From: Roseisalinus antarcticus
GTDB lineage: Bacteria; Pseudomonadota; Alphaproteobacteria; Rhodobacterales; Rhodobacteraceae
Direction: 5' to 3'
Assembly: GCF_900172355.1 (NCBI RefSeq)
Contig: NZ_FWFZ01000015.1
Location: 32,710-96,709 of the forward strand
Length of the DNA: 64,000 bases
The number at the start of each line of letters is the position of its first letter. The first letter of the stretch is position 1. Under the pieces are notes generated by a model. The model searched no databases, was not told where the DNA came from, and saw only the letters and a list, made by a program, of their open reading frames with translations. A program made the translations under genes and the position numbers. Below, piece after piece: positions 8,701-17,740 of the stretch.

Positions 8701-9123
8701 CTTGTCCTCGCATGTTGAGATGACCCGGCCGCGATCTGCGGTCCGGGCGGTTCGCCTTGAAAATCCCCTTGAACGTCAGGGGTGTCTGACAAGAAGTCAG
8801 GGTAATGATCCGGAAAAGCGTGCAAGGCGCTTTCTGCGGCAGCGATGCACCTCTCGATGATATGACCGGCCGGGCCGGCCTGCAAGCGACCTTGCCATCC
8901 GGGCCGGTTGATGTTCTTTGCTGGACCGCCCGTCACGGACGGACCCGCATTGTCTTCGAGGGCCCCGCAGGGCGCATGTGATCCGGGCCGATCCGTCGGC
9001 AATGGACGCCCATCGGCCCGATCTTTCGGCCCGGTGGCCCGCCGAAGGGGACGCATCAGACCGGAGAGGCGTGCAGGATGCCGCTGACCACGTAGGCTTT
9101 GACACCAAAGGAACGGTGAAGGA
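8701..9123. other. Intergenic region between small-protein and DapA-like genes
   Basis: About 420 nt between divergent genes, so it should hold both promoters. I see the GAGGA ribosome site of the small protein at its left end and GAAGGA just before the DapA-like start. No convincing coding frame, RNA gene or repeat is visible. Confidence 0.5.
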
Positions 9124-10011
9124 ATGACCGAAACAGATCTCAAGGGGGTTGTCGCGGCAATCCCGACGCCTTTCGACGCATCGGGTCAGCCCGATCTGCA
9201 ACGCTTCGTCAAGCTGGCCGAGCACCTTCTGGCCAACGGCTGCGACGCGCTCAACGTCTGCGGGACGACGGGCGAGGCGACCTCCATGAGCCTGCGCCAG
9301 CGCCAGGACGTGATGCAGGCCGCCTCCGCCTCCCTGCCCAAGAGCAAGCTCATGGTCGGCACCGGGGCCGCGGCGACCGCGGATGCCGTGGAGCTGACGA
9401 AAACGGCGGCTGAGATGGGCTTTGCCGGTGCGCTGTTGCTGCCGCCGTTCTACTACAAGGGCGTAAGCGACGACGGGATCGCAGCCTACCTGCGCGAGGT
9501 CATCACCGCGACCGAGGCCTCCGCCCTGCCGATCTACCTCTACAATTTCCCCGCCCTGTCCGGCCTGACCTATACGCCCGAACTGGTGGGCCGGCTGATG
9601 GACGAGTTTCCCGGCCGGATCCGCGGGGTGAAGGATTCCTCGGGCGACATGCCGTATGCCCGCGCCCTTGCCGGGTTGAAGGACGGGGCGCTCGACGTCT
9701 TTCCCAGCAACGAAGGCACCCTGTCCGAGGCCCGCGGCGGCGCTTTCGCCGGCTGCATCTCGGCCACGGCAACACTGTCCAGCCCCTGGTGCGCGGCCGT
9801 CTTCCACAAGGGCGATGACGCGGCGCTGGAGACGGCCGTGGCGATGCGGAAAGTGCTGTCCACCGGCGCCCTCATTCCCAACATCAAATCCGCAGCCGGC
9901 GGGATGATGGATGACGACGCCTATGCCCGGGTCCGCCCTCCGTTGGTCGCGCTGAACGAGACCGAGGCTGCGGAGCTTGCCGCAAAGCTGGCGACCCTGA
10001 CAAAGGCATAG
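9124..10011 (+). CDS. Dihydrodipicolinate synthase (DapA)/N-acetylneuraminate lyase family aldolase
   Basis: A 295-residue TIM-barrel class I aldolase. It shows the pyruvate carboxylate-binding GTTGEATS motif (residues ~48-54), the YLYNFPALSG tyrosine region and the Schiff-base lysine in RGVKDSSGD (around residue 168). The length is normal. Family members condense or cleave pyruvate or 2-oxo acids with aldehydes. Isolation from lysine-biosynthesis genes and the catabolic surroundings make a sugar-acid or keto-acid lyase or dehydratase more likely than the housekeeping DapA. GAAGGA lies immediately upstream of the ATG. Confidence 0.9.
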   Translation: MTETDLKGVVAAIPTPFDASGQPDLQRFVKLAEHLLANGCDALNVCGTTGEATSMSLRQRQDVMQAASASLPKSKLMVGTGAAATADAVELTKTAAEMGFAGALLLPPFYYKGVSDDGIAAYLREVITATEASALPIYLYNFPALSGLTYTPELVGRLMDEFPGRIRGVKDSSGDMPYARALAGLKDGALDVFPSNEGTLSEARGGAFAGCISATATLSSPWCAAVFHKGDDAALETAVAMRKVLSTGALIPNIKSAAGGMMDDDAYARVRPPLVALNETEAAELAAKLATLTKA

Positions 10012-10023
10012 CGCGGCCGAAGG

Positions 10024-10072
10024 CGCGTCACCGCAGGCATCTGGGCGCATATCCCCCGGTCGCGGTGACGCG
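10024..10072. repeat. Inverted repeat between DapA-like and CoA-transferase genes
   Basis: Arms CGCGTCACCGC (10024-10034) and its exact complement (10062-10072) are separated by 27 nt, 30 nt before the CoA-transferase start. Without a T-run it is more likely an operator or processed hairpin than a terminator. Confidence 0.45.
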
Positions 10073-10102
10073 GGACCACCGGCGAATAGAGCGGACGATG
10101 GG

Positions 10103-11503
10103 ATGCAGAGTGTTTTCGTGCCGCAGATCGACGAGGCCCTCGGCCCTGCGCCGACGCCCGACACGACCCTGCATCCGACCGGCACCGCCGAGCTGCCCTC
10201 CTGCTTCGCGGTCTCGGATCTGGCCACCGCCAGCATCGGCGCCGCGGCGCGGGAGCTGGCGGCACTGATGGGCGCCCGGCAGGCGCAGGTCGACCGGCGC
10301 CTGGCCTCCCTGTGGTTCGGCATGACCTTGCAGCCCGAGGGCTGGGATCTGCCCGCAGCCATGGACCCGCTGGCCGGCGACTACCCTGCGCGGGATGGCT
10401 GGATCCGGCTCCACACCAACGCGCCCCGCCACCGCGAGGCGGCGCTCGGGGAGCTGGGGTGTGCCCCGGACCCGGCCGAGGTGGCGGCCCATGTGGCCGC
10501 GTGGTCCGGCCCGGCGCTGGAGCAGGCGATCATTGACGCGGGCGGTGCTGCCGCCGCGATGCGCAGCCTTGCGGACTGGGCGCAGCACCCGCAGGGCCGG
10601 GCGGTCGCCGCCGAACCGCTGATCGCCTGGCAGGTGGCGGGCGATCGTCCCCGCCCGGCAGCACTGCAGGGGCTGAAGGTTCTGGACCTCACCCGGGTGC
10701 TCGCCGGGCCCGTCGCCACACGATGCCTTGCGGGCTTCGGCGCGGACGTGCTGCGCATCGACCCGCCATGGTGGCGCGAACCGGGGCTGGAGCCCGAGGT
10801 GACCCTCGGCAAACGCCGAGCGGGGCTGGATTTGCGGGACCCGGAGGATCGGAGCCTGTTCGACACGCTTCTGTCTCGGGCCGATGTGCTGGTCCATGGC
10901 TATCGGCCCGGCGCCCTCGCGGGGCTCGGATATGACGCGGCACAACGGCGCAGGATCGCGCCCGGGATGATCGAGGTCAGCCTCTGCGCCTACGGCTGGA
11001 CCGGGCCCTGGGCGCGGCGGCGCGGCTTCGACAGCCTGGTGCAGATGAGTTGCGGCATCGCCGATCACGGCCAGCGGCTGGCCGGGGCCGGGCGGCCGCA
11101 GCCCCTGCCGGTGCAGGCGCTGGACCATGCCACGGGCTACCTGATGGCCGCGGCCGTGCTCCGGGCGGTCCGGGCCGCGAACGAGACCGGAGAGGTTCGA
11201 TCGGCCCGACTTTCCCTCGCCCGGGTCGCGCAGCTGTTGGTGCAAACCGCGCGAACGGCGTTTTCGGGGGCCGAGGTCAAGGTCGCTCCCGCGGACCTTG
11301 CGCCCGGCACCGAAGCGACCGACTGGGGCCCGGCCCGTCGGCTGCGGTTCCCGATCCGCATCGACGGCCGGGGTCCCGACTGGCCCCGTCCCGCGGGCCG
11401 GCTTCGAACGGGGGGCGCCTGTCTGGTGACATGGCGCCCGTTGCGCCGAAGCGAGGGCGTGCCCGGCACCCGGTGGATGGGCAGAATGCCGGGCGTGCCC
11501 TGA
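10103..11503 (+). CDS. Class III CoA-transferase (CaiB/BaiF family)
   Basis: A 466-residue protein with a complete CaiB/BaiF CoA-binding core from residue ~192: LQGLKVLDLTRVLAGPVATRCLAGFGADVLRID, GKRRAGLDLRD, and ADVLVHGYRPGALAGLGYD. Upstream, residues ~90-180 (DGWIRLHTNAPRHREAAL to DWAQHPQGRAV) resemble the C-terminal lobe of the same family placed before the core, a permuted or partial-duplicate layout. Family members move CoA between carboxylic acids. The acyl partner is unknown. It probably activates a carboxylate arising from neighbouring pathways. The start is the ATG at 10103. Confidence 0.82.
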   Translation: MQSVFVPQIDEALGPAPTPDTTLHPTGTAELPSCFAVSDLATASIGAAARELAALMGARQAQVDRRLASLWFGMTLQPEGWDLPAAMDPLAGDYPARDGWIRLHTNAPRHREAALGELGCAPDPAEVAAHVAAWSGPALEQAIIDAGGAAAAMRSLADWAQHPQGRAVAAEPLIAWQVAGDRPRPAALQGLKVLDLTRVLAGPVATRCLAGFGADVLRIDPPWWREPGLEPEVTLGKRRAGLDLRDPEDRSLFDTLLSRADVLVHGYRPGALAGLGYDAAQRRRIAPGMIEVSLCAYGWTGPWARRRGFDSLVQMSCGIADHGQRLAGAGRPQPLPVQALDHATGYLMAAAVLRAVRAANETGEVRSARLSLARVAQLLVQTARTAFSGAEVKVAPADLAPGTEATDWGPARRLRFPIRIDGRGPDWPRPAGRLRTGGACLVTWRPLRRSEGVPGTRWMGRMPGVP

Positions 11504-11548
11504 AAGGGCGCGGGGCCGGAGCCCCGGGACCACAAAGCGGCCGTCGCC

Positions 11549-12601
11549 TCAGGCCGTTCGGGCGGCGCGGAAGGAGACGAGCCGGCGGCTCTTTTCGTCC
11601 CAGAGCTGCTTGCCGACGCAACCCAGGCTGTCGCGCAGGGTCAGGCGCTGGCTCTCTGCAAGCTGGGGGTGATCGCGCAGGATCTCGGGCAGGCGGTAGA
11701 ACGGCACGCGGCTTTGCAGGTGGTGCACGTGATGCATGCCGATATTGGCGCTGAACCAGCGCAGCGGGCCGGGCAGGACGTAGTAGGAGCTGCCGTGCAG
11801 GGCCGCGTGCTGCAGCTGCCAGTCGTCCTCGTGATCCCAGTTGGTCTCTTCGAACTGGTGCTGGACGTAGAACAGCCAGACGCCGATCGACGCGGCGACC
11901 AGCATCGTGGGCAGGAAGACCAGGCCGAGCACGGCAAGCCCGCCGTAATAGCCGATGACGACAAGCAGCAGCGCGATGGCGGCATTGGTCCCCATGGCGC
12001 TGATCCAGTAGCGGGCCCCCTCGCGCATCAGGCCCACCGGCATCCGGTACTGGACAAAGAACAGAAAGAACGGCCCCAGGCAAAAGAGCACGAACGGGTT
12101 GCGGTAGAGGCGATAGCGCAGCCGGCCCGCCGCCGAGAGGCCCCGGAACTCGGCGACGGTGAGGGTATGGACATCGCCCATCCCGCGCTTTTCCAGATTG
12201 CCCGCAGAGGCGTGGTGCTTGGCATGCACGCGGCGCCAGACGTCATAGGGGGTAAGCGTGACCACCCCGATGACCCGCCCGACCCAGTCGCTCAGCCGGC
12301 GGTTCCTGAAGAAGGCGGCATGCCCGCAATCGTGCTGGATCATGAAGAGCCGGACCAGGAACGCCGCGTTCAGCACCGCGAGGGACGCCGCCAACAGGTA
12401 GCTTACCTGCAGGCTCCACCAGGCCAGCGCCCAGAGCGTCACGAAGGGGACGGCCGTGACCAGCAGCTCCCAGGAGCTTCGCCAGCCGGAAGGCTCGCGA
12501 TACTGTGACAGGATGACCACCCAGTCCCGCGCGGCGCGGGTCTCGCCCCCGGCCGGAGGATCCGCATCGGGGCGAGGTTGGGGCGGGGTTAGGTCTTGCA
12601 T
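11549..12601 (-). CDS. Membrane fatty acid desaturase (acyl-lipid type)
   Basis: A 350-residue integral membrane desaturase with the three histidine boxes of the family: HDCGH (residues ~90-94), HAKHH (~126-130) and HVHH (~290-293, in GMHHVHHLQSRVPFYRLPE). These bind the di-iron centre that introduces a double bond in lipid acyl chains. Hydrophobic segments flank the boxes (VPFVTLWALAWWSLQVSYLLAA, AAIALLLVVIGYYGGLAVLGLVFL). The box spacing and the final LPEILRDHP pattern fit delta-12/omega-6-like bacterial desaturases. It converges on the CoA-transferase gene. Regiospecificity cannot be read from sequence. Confidence 0.88.
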   Translation of the reverse strand: MQDLTPPQPRPDADPPAGGETRAARDWVVILSQYREPSGWRSSWELLVTAVPFVTLWALAWWSLQVSYLLAASLAVLNAAFLVRLFMIQHDCGHAAFFRNRRLSDWVGRVIGVVTLTPYDVWRRVHAKHHASAGNLEKRGMGDVHTLTVAEFRGLSAAGRLRYRLYRNPFVLFCLGPFFLFFVQYRMPVGLMREGARYWISAMGTNAAIALLLVVIGYYGGLAVLGLVFLPTMLVAASIGVWLFYVQHQFEETNWDHEDDWQLQHAALHGSSYYVLPGPLRWFSANIGMHHVHHLQSRVPFYRLPEILRDHPQLAESQRLTLRDSLGCVGKQLWDEKSRRLVSFRAARTA

Positions 12602-12941
12602 ATGGGGCGGTTCGCTTCATTGGCCGAAAGTGACGGTCCTCCGCCCGGGCGCTCTGCCTGCCGGGCAGCGCCCTTGATGCAGCCTCTGCTCGTGGCGCAA
12701 GATCCCGGTTCGATCCCGTGGAAAAGGCACACGCGCGGCATCGAACCGGGCGCATCGGCGGATCGCGGCCGTCCTCGGACCGCAACCTGCCGACCCGTCC
12801 CTATCCCGGATGATCGCGGGCGTCCACTCGTTCCGGCTGCGCCGCCCGCGGTCCGCCGCAAGCCTTGCACCTACGGGGTGCCGGCCAGGGCCCCGCTGCG
12901 CCCTTGGCGTAGCAGCCGCAGGCCCGCGCCCCTGTAGATCG
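12602..12941. other. Intergenic region, no gene recognised
   Basis: About 340 nt upstream of the desaturase and downstream of the SDR gene. It should hold the desaturase promoter. Several short open frames exist on both strands, but none shows family motifs or a credible ribosome-binding site. Confidence 0.4.
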
Positions 12942-13616
12942 TCACTGCGTCGGCATCAGGAAGATCTCGTTGGTGGCGCAGCGCGGATCGGCCTCCAGCG
13001 CGAAGAGGGCTGCGCGGGCCACGTCCTCGGGCTGCAGCTTGTCGGGCTTGGGCTCATCGAAGAAGCCGGTGTTCACCATGCCCGGCGCGACGATGGTGCA
13101 GCGGCCGCCGAAGGACTTCATCTCTTCGGACAGGTTGCCGCCGTAGCCGTGGATGAACCATTTCGACGCGCCGTAGACCGATCCGGGGATGTGGACGCGT
13201 CCCGCAGCCGAACCCGTCAGCAGCAGGTGCCCCGCCCGGTCCTTGAGGTGCGGCATCGCGGCCTTGACCGTCCAGAGGACGCCCATGATGTTCACGCCGA
13301 TCATCTTTTCCCATTCCTCGGGATCGCCCGCATCGGTGCCCGAGGCCGACAGCCCCATCCCGGCATTGGCGAAGGCCGCATCCAGCCCGCCGGTCTTGTC
13401 GACCAGCTTTGCGATCGCGGTCTTCTGGCTGTCGAGGTCGGTGGCGTCGCCGGGCAGGGCGAGGGCCTTGTCGCCGAGCTCGTCCACCAAGGCGCCCAAC
13501 TTGTCTTCGGAGCGCGCGAACAGCCCGACCTGCCAGCCCTTGGCAACTGCCTCGCGGGCCGTGGCCGCCCCGATGCCGCTCGATGCGCCGGTGATGAAAA
13601 GTGTCTTGGTGCTCAT
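12942..13616 (-). CDS. Short-chain dehydrogenase/reductase
   Basis: A 224-residue classical SDR. The cofactor motif is TGASSGIG (residues ~9-16), followed by NAG (FANAGMG), a catalytic Ser in LLTGSAAGR and YGASK as YxxxK. Arg in LFARSEDK at the end of beta-2 favours NADP(H). The open frame continues far upstream antisense to other genes, but the ATG at 13616 gives the standard MSTKTLFITGASSG start. It is divergent from the aldehyde dehydrogenase gene, suggesting a shared 220-nt control region. The substrate is unknown. Confidence 0.9.
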   Translation of the reverse strand: MSTKTLFITGASSGIGAATAREAVAKGWQVGLFARSEDKLGALVDELGDKALALPGDATDLDSQKTAIAKLVDKTGGLDAAFANAGMGLSASGTDAGDPEEWEKMIGVNIMGVLWTVKAAMPHLKDRAGHLLLTGSAAGRVHIPGSVYGASKWFIHGYGGNLSEEMKSFGGRCTIVAPGMVNTGFFDEPKPDKLQPEDVARAALFALEADPRCATNEIFLMPTQ

Positions 13617-13835
13617 GTCTTGTCCATTCTGTGCGTGTCTGTGGCGGGCCCCTGAGAGCCATGTGCAGGGCCAACGCGCCCGCGCCGGTTCCGTTGCATG
13701 GCCTGCCCCTGCCGCCGCGTCAGCCGGATCGACGGAGCCGGGCCAATGCCCGGAGGTCCGGCCGTCGCGACATCGCAGAGACGGAACGAAGGCCAGCACG
13801 GCGCGTTGATCGGGGGACATCCTGAAGGGAACCCC

Positions 13836-15212
13836 ATGCAGACGATCACGACCATCAATCCCGCCACCGAGGAAAGCCTCAAGACCTACGACCTGATGAC
13901 GGAGCAGGAGGCGACGGACCGCGTCGAGGCCTGCCACGCCGCCTTCGAGGACTGGCGCAAGCAGTCCCACGAGGACCGCGCGACCTACCTGCAAAAGCTC
14001 GCCGCGACCCTGCGTGAGCATGCCGACGAGCTGGCCGCCCTGATGACCCGCGAGACCGGCAAACTGCTCAAGGACGGGCACACCGAGGTCGAGATCTGCG
14101 CCGCGATCTGCGACTACACCGCGCAGACCGGCCCCGGGGCGCTGGCCGACGAGGACCGCACACATGCCGGCGGCGACAAGCCGGGGGTCGTCAGCTACCA
14201 GCCGATCGGGGTGATCTACTCGATCCAGCCCTGGAACTTTCCGCTCTATCAGCCGATCCGGGTGCTCGCCGCCAACCTGATGGCCGGCAACGGCTGCGTG
14301 CTGAAGCACGCCACCATCTGCACCGGCTCGGCGCTCCGCCTGCGCGAGCTCTGCATCGAGGCCGGGCTGCCCGAGGACCTGTTCCAGGTGGTGGTGATCG
14401 ACCACGACGTCAGCGACAGGCTGATCGCCCACCCAAGGGTTCGCGGCGTGACCCTGACGGGCAGCGACGGCGCCGGCCGGCATGTCGGGGCCGAGGCCGC
14501 CAAGGCGCTGAAGAAGACCGTGCTCGAGCTGGGGTCGAACGACGCCTACCTGGTGCTCGAGGATGCCGATATCGAGACGGCGGTGAAATACTCGCTGATG
14601 GGGCGGCTCTACAACAATGGCGAGACCTGCGTGTCCGCCAAGCGCTTCATCGTAACCGACAAGGTCTATGACGCCTTCGTCGACGCGTTCGTGGCCCAGA
14701 TGAAGGCGGTCACCATGGGCGACCCGACCGAGGAGTCGAGCCAGCTCGGGCCGCTGTCCAGTCAGGACCAGTTCGACGCGGTCAAGTCGCAGGTCGAGGA
14801 CAGCGTCGCCAAGGGCGCCAAGGTGCTCTGCGGTGGCGACGCGCCCGACGGCACCGGCGCCTGGTACCCGGCCACGGTGCTGGCCGATCTGGCACCCGGC
14901 ATGCCGGCGTTCGATGACGAGATCTTCGGACCCGTCGCCTCGATCATCCGCGCCAAGGACGACGCGGATGCCATGCGCCTTGCCAACGACAGCCGATACG
15001 GCCTCGGCGGCGGCATCTTCTCGAAGGACGAGGCCCGCGCCACCCGGCTGGCACGCGACCATTTTGACACCGGCATGGTCCATATCAACTCCTTCGGGGC
15101 CGCCGATCCCAACATGCCGTTCGGCGGGGTCAAGGACTCGGGCTACGGCCGCGAACACGGCGGCTTCGGCCTGAAGGAATTCGTCAACGTGAAGTCGATC
15201 TTCATGCCCTGA
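13836..15212 (+). CDS. NAD-dependent aldehyde dehydrogenase, succinate-semialdehyde dehydrogenase-like
   Basis: A 458-residue ALDH. It has the PWNFPLYQPIRVLAANLMAGN segment, the general-base Glu in VLELGSND (residue ~231) and the nucleophile Cys in NNGETCVSAKR (~265), with the late EIFGPVASI and MPFGGVKDSGYGREHGG motifs. These fit the shorter GabD/Sad-like NAD enzymes. The usual ELGG has become ELGS, one residue from the catalytic Glu; this is a mild oddity. A Shine-Dalgarno-like GAAGGGA precedes the ATG at 13836. Next to it lies the NAD(P)-binding SDR_a5-like gene. Confidence 0.92.
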   Translation: MQTITTINPATEESLKTYDLMTEQEATDRVEACHAAFEDWRKQSHEDRATYLQKLAATLREHADELAALMTRETGKLLKDGHTEVEICAAICDYTAQTGPGALADEDRTHAGGDKPGVVSYQPIGVIYSIQPWNFPLYQPIRVLAANLMAGNGCVLKHATICTGSALRLRELCIEAGLPEDLFQVVVIDHDVSDRLIAHPRVRGVTLTGSDGAGRHVGAEAAKALKKTVLELGSNDAYLVLEDADIETAVKYSLMGRLYNNGETCVSAKRFIVTDKVYDAFVDAFVAQMKAVTMGDPTEESSQLGPLSSQDQFDAVKSQVEDSVAKGAKVLCGGDAPDGTGAWYPATVLADLAPGMPAFDDEIFGPVASIIRAKDDADAMRLANDSRYGLGGGIFSKDEARATRLARDHFDTGMVHINSFGAADPNMPFGGVKDSGYGREHGGFGLKEFVNVKSIFMP

Positions 15213-15314
15213 CACTCCGTGGCCCGCCGGGGGCGCGGCCAATCCGACACCCGGCGTTCGGGCGGTCCTTCGGGGGCCGTCCCGGACGCGCATCCAGACA
15301 GTCAGGAAATACCC

Positions 15315-15917
15315 ATGAGCATGACCATCCTCGTCGCCGGCGCCACCGGCAAGACCGGCCAACACCTCGTCCGCGGCCTGCTGGCGCAGGGCCACGAGCC
15401 CACCGCCCTCGTCCGCGAAAGTTCCGACACCAGCGCCCTGCCCGAGGGCGTCGCCCTGCGCCACGGCGACCTTGCCGACCTGCAGCCGGGCATCTGCGAC
15501 GGAATGCAGGCGGTGGTTTTCGCCGCAGGCTCCGGCGGCTCCACCGGCCCCGAGATGACCGACAAGGTCGACCGGGACGGCGCGATCCGCCTGATCGACC
15601 TGGCCCGCGGCGCGGGGGTGGAGCGTTTCGTTATGCTCAGCTCCGTGGGTGCGGACCAGTCCGACCCGCAGGGCAAGCTCGCGCACTACCTCAAGGCCAA
15701 GCACGACGCCGACGCGCATCTGCAGGGCTCGGGCCTGACCTATGCGATCCTGCGGCCGGTCGCGCTGACCGACGAAGGACGCGGAGAGGACGTGATCCTG
15801 GGCGCGGAGGTGGACAAATCCGCCAAGGCCTCCCGCGCGGACGTGGCCCATGTGCTGGCCGAGGCCGCCACCTCCGGCCGCTACGACGGCACCGCGCAGG
15901 ACATGCAATCCGCCTGA
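15315..15917 (+). CDS. NAD(P)-binding protein of the atypical SDR (SDR_a5-like) type
   Basis: A 200-residue Rossmann protein. It opens with ILVAGATGKTGQHLV (GxxGxxG), has an acidic strand end (HGDLADLQ) and the VVFAAGSGGSTG segment, then SSVGADQSDP and a conserved YLKAKHDAD, where a tyrosine and lysine replace the classic catalytic pair. Such small atypical SDRs are annotated as NAD(P)H-binding or epimerase-like proteins of stress or quinone metabolism, and few have a known reaction. The ATG at 15315 is preceded by CAGGAAA. It lies 102 nt after the ALDH gene in the same direction. Confidence 0.85.
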   Translation: MSMTILVAGATGKTGQHLVRGLLAQGHEPTALVRESSDTSALPEGVALRHGDLADLQPGICDGMQAVVFAAGSGGSTGPEMTDKVDRDGAIRLIDLARGAGVERFVMLSSVGADQSDPQGKLAHYLKAKHDADAHLQGSGLTYAILRPVALTDEGRGEDVILGAEVDKSAKASRADVAHVLAEAATSGRYDGTAQDMQSA

Positions 15918-16082
15918 CCCTGCGCAATGGTCGCGGGGGCACGAGAGGTCCCCGCGACACGAGACGTCCGGCCCCCTGGGTCCCGACGAATCGCGGCCCG
16001 GCAAGCGGCGTCACCGCCCCCGGCGGACAACGAGGGGTCCTTGTCCTGTTCGGCAAGGGACATGGTCGTCCGGGGTCGGACC

Positions 16083-16740
16083 ATGGCACACAATGAGACA
16101 TTTCGGACCGGGGGCCCGACCCGCAGCGTCACGATGGTCACCTACGCCGACGCCCAGATCCTCGATGTGGGCGGCCAGCTCGAGGTCTTGACCGGGCGCG
16201 GTATTTCCTGCCCGCGGGGCCGGCGCCGTATTCGGCGTGCTGGACGGCCGCCGGGCCAGAACCGACTGGTGTTGGTGCCCAGGTGGTGGTGCCCGATCCT
16301 CGAACAGCGCGACCCGAAGGTGCACGTGGGCCAAGATGCGATCTTCCTGCGTGACGGCAACGTCTGGACCTCCGCCGGATTGACGGCCGGGATGGACCCG
16401 GCGCTGACGCTGGTCGAGGTGCCGTCGGACATGAGATCGCCCTCCAGGTCGCCCGCTACAACGTGATGTACATGATGCGCCCGGTCGGCCCGTCGCAGTT
16501 GCGTCCACCTTTCGGGCGCAACGGGCCGAGGACCCGGCGATCAACGCCACCCTCCCCCATATCCTGCCCCCCCCGGTGCGCCGCTGTTCGTGACGGCGCT
16601 GGCCGGGGTCGAACAGATCGCGCTGCAATTCGGGTTCCGGAACGCCGGACGGATGCGCCGCGCGGTGCAACGCCACCTCGCCGTCGACGACACCGATTAT
16701 CGCGACCGGTTCCGCGGTCGGCAGGCCGATGCCACCGGGT
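16083..16740 (+). pseudogene. Remnant of a GlxA-type AraC regulator (DJ-1/PfpI plus AraC HTH)
   Basis: Pieces of one regulator lie in order but in different frames. MVTYADAQILDVGGQLEV starts the DJ-1/PfpI domain. VGQDAIFLRDGNVWTSAGLT, the GlxA signature, follows after an internal deletion of roughly 100 codons. HEIALQVARYNVMYMMRPVG and TFRAQRAEDPAINATLPHI come next in other frames, and FGFRNAGRMRRAVQRHL, the second AraC helix-turn-helix, closes the set. At least three frame changes and two deletions make it non-functional. GlxA-type proteins usually activate amino-acid or amine catabolism genes. This is the left edge of the decayed zone. Confidence 0.8.
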
Positions 16741-16901
16741 CGTCGGCTGAAGAGCCGACTTTCCGGATCATGCCATTTTTTCGGATCCTGAATCGATTGC
16801 GAGGCCACACATTTCGTTTCCCTGTCATCCATGACTGGAAACGCGAGCGCGACGGACCCGCGTGCGGACAAGGGGACGACTGGCGCAGTGTCCACTTTCG
16901 T

Positions 16902-17369
16902 TCACTCAAGCGACCGGGCGTATTCCTCAAGCTGTGTCGCGACGATGCCCCAGCCATCGTGGAACCCCATGTCTTCGTGGCTCTGACGGGCTTCCGGGGA
17001 TCGGTGCCGCGCTGTCGCGGTGTAGGTCGTTCCGCCATCCCCATTGTCGGCAAACTCGATGATGGCCGTCATGAAGGGATCGACGGCGGGCTTCCATCCT
17101 TCGCTATAGGTGTCGGTGAAGACCAGGCGTTCCCCGTCGACAATTTCGAGATAAACGCCCTCGCTGTCGATCTTCTTGCCGTCGACGTCCATCGTCATGT
17201 TGAACCTGCCGCCCACCCGCAGGTCGATTTCACAGGCATCGACGCGATGGGGTTTCGGCACGAAGAAGTTCTTGATGTGTTCCGGTGTTGTCCAGCACTC
17301 CCAAATCACGGCACGGGGCGCATCTATCGTCCGGGTCAAGGTCAGGTCAGTTTTCGGGTCGAGTCTCAA
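16902..17369 (-). CDS. SRPBCC-fold protein (AHSA1-like), partner of an ArsR regulator
   Basis: A 155-residue START/Bet v 1-like protein. It has the conserved opening LTRTIDAPRAVIWECWTTPEHIKNFF, DLRVGGRFNMTM in the middle and the C-terminal helix HDGWGIVATQLEEYARSLE. The frame is complete. The probable start is TTG 17369, which overlaps the upstream arsR stop (TTGA). Such proteins often sit directly downstream of an ArsR-family repressor and bind hydrophobic ligands. Here the ArsR gene is frameshifted, so this gene could be expressed without its repressor or lose coupled translation. A second, intact pair lies at 47.1-47.9 kb. Confidence 0.85.
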   Translation of the reverse strand: MRLDPKTDLTLTRTIDAPRAVIWECWTTPEHIKNFFVPKPHRVDACEIDLRVGGRFNMTMDVDGKKIDSEGVYLEIVDGERLVFTDTYSEGWKPAVDPFMTAIIEFADNGDGGTTYTATARHRSPEARQSHEDMGFHDGWGIVATQLEEYARSLE

Positions 17370-17706
17370 TTGCTGCGCTCCTGCATGGGGTTCTTGATAT
17401 GGTGATAAAAGCAGTAGAGCCGTCGCGCCCGGGATTCACTCTGTTTGGTCAGCCAATTCTTGATGGGCGTGAAGGCATCGGGGGCCAGTTCGCACCTCGG
17501 CGGTCGCCCTATTTTCTTCGATGTGACGAGCTTGGAGCCTTCGGGCTTCTTCAGATTCTCCATGAACGAAGGCAGCGACATGTCGTGCGGCTTGGCCAGC
17601 CCGCGCACGGTCGCATCGCCCCGGGCCAGACGTTGACGGATCATGCGGCGCGTCGGTCGGCAAGTGCCGAGAAGCAAGGGTCCAGTCTGGCATCATGCTT
17701 GGGCAT
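17366..17706 (-). pseudogene. ArsR-family regulator gene with a one-base deletion
   Basis: From ATG 17706 the frame reads MPKHDARLDPCFSALAD, then shifts at about 17656-17660 to PTRRMIRQRLARGDATV, LAKPHDMSLPSFMENLKK and LVTSKKIGR. Restoring one C in the CC run (gac-ccg for ga-ccg) rebuilds the classic ADPTRR motif, so a single-base deletion in a short C tract is the simplest lesion. Two residues of the wing also look unusual (GRPPRCE). ArsR proteins of this subgroup repress their own operon with a downstream SRPBCC gene. A sequencing error in the C run is possible. Confidence 0.8.
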
Positions 17707-17711
17707 ACGCC

Positions 17712-17740
17712 GAGGTATTGCGAAAAGCTTGCGCGATCAA
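17712..17740 (-). promoter_or_regulatory. Predicted leaderless promoter of the first arsR-SRPBCC operon
   Basis: On the minus strand TTGATC (17740-17735), a 17-nt spacer and TACCTC (17717-17712) precede the ATG by only 5 nt, so transcription would begin at or next to the start codon. The intact arsR gene at 47 kb has exactly the same spacing (TTGACC-17-TACTTA-5-ATG). Confidence 0.5.

Noticed and set aside
9124..10011. Housekeeping dapA for lysine synthesis
   Set aside because: It has no lysine-pathway neighbours and stands among catabolic genes. The family is broad, so no symbol was given.
13617..16004. Minus-strand open frame running upstream from the SDR gene
   Set aside because: Only the part from 13616 down is SDR. 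The rest is antisense to the aldehyde dehydrogenase and NAD(P)-binding genes with no family similarity.
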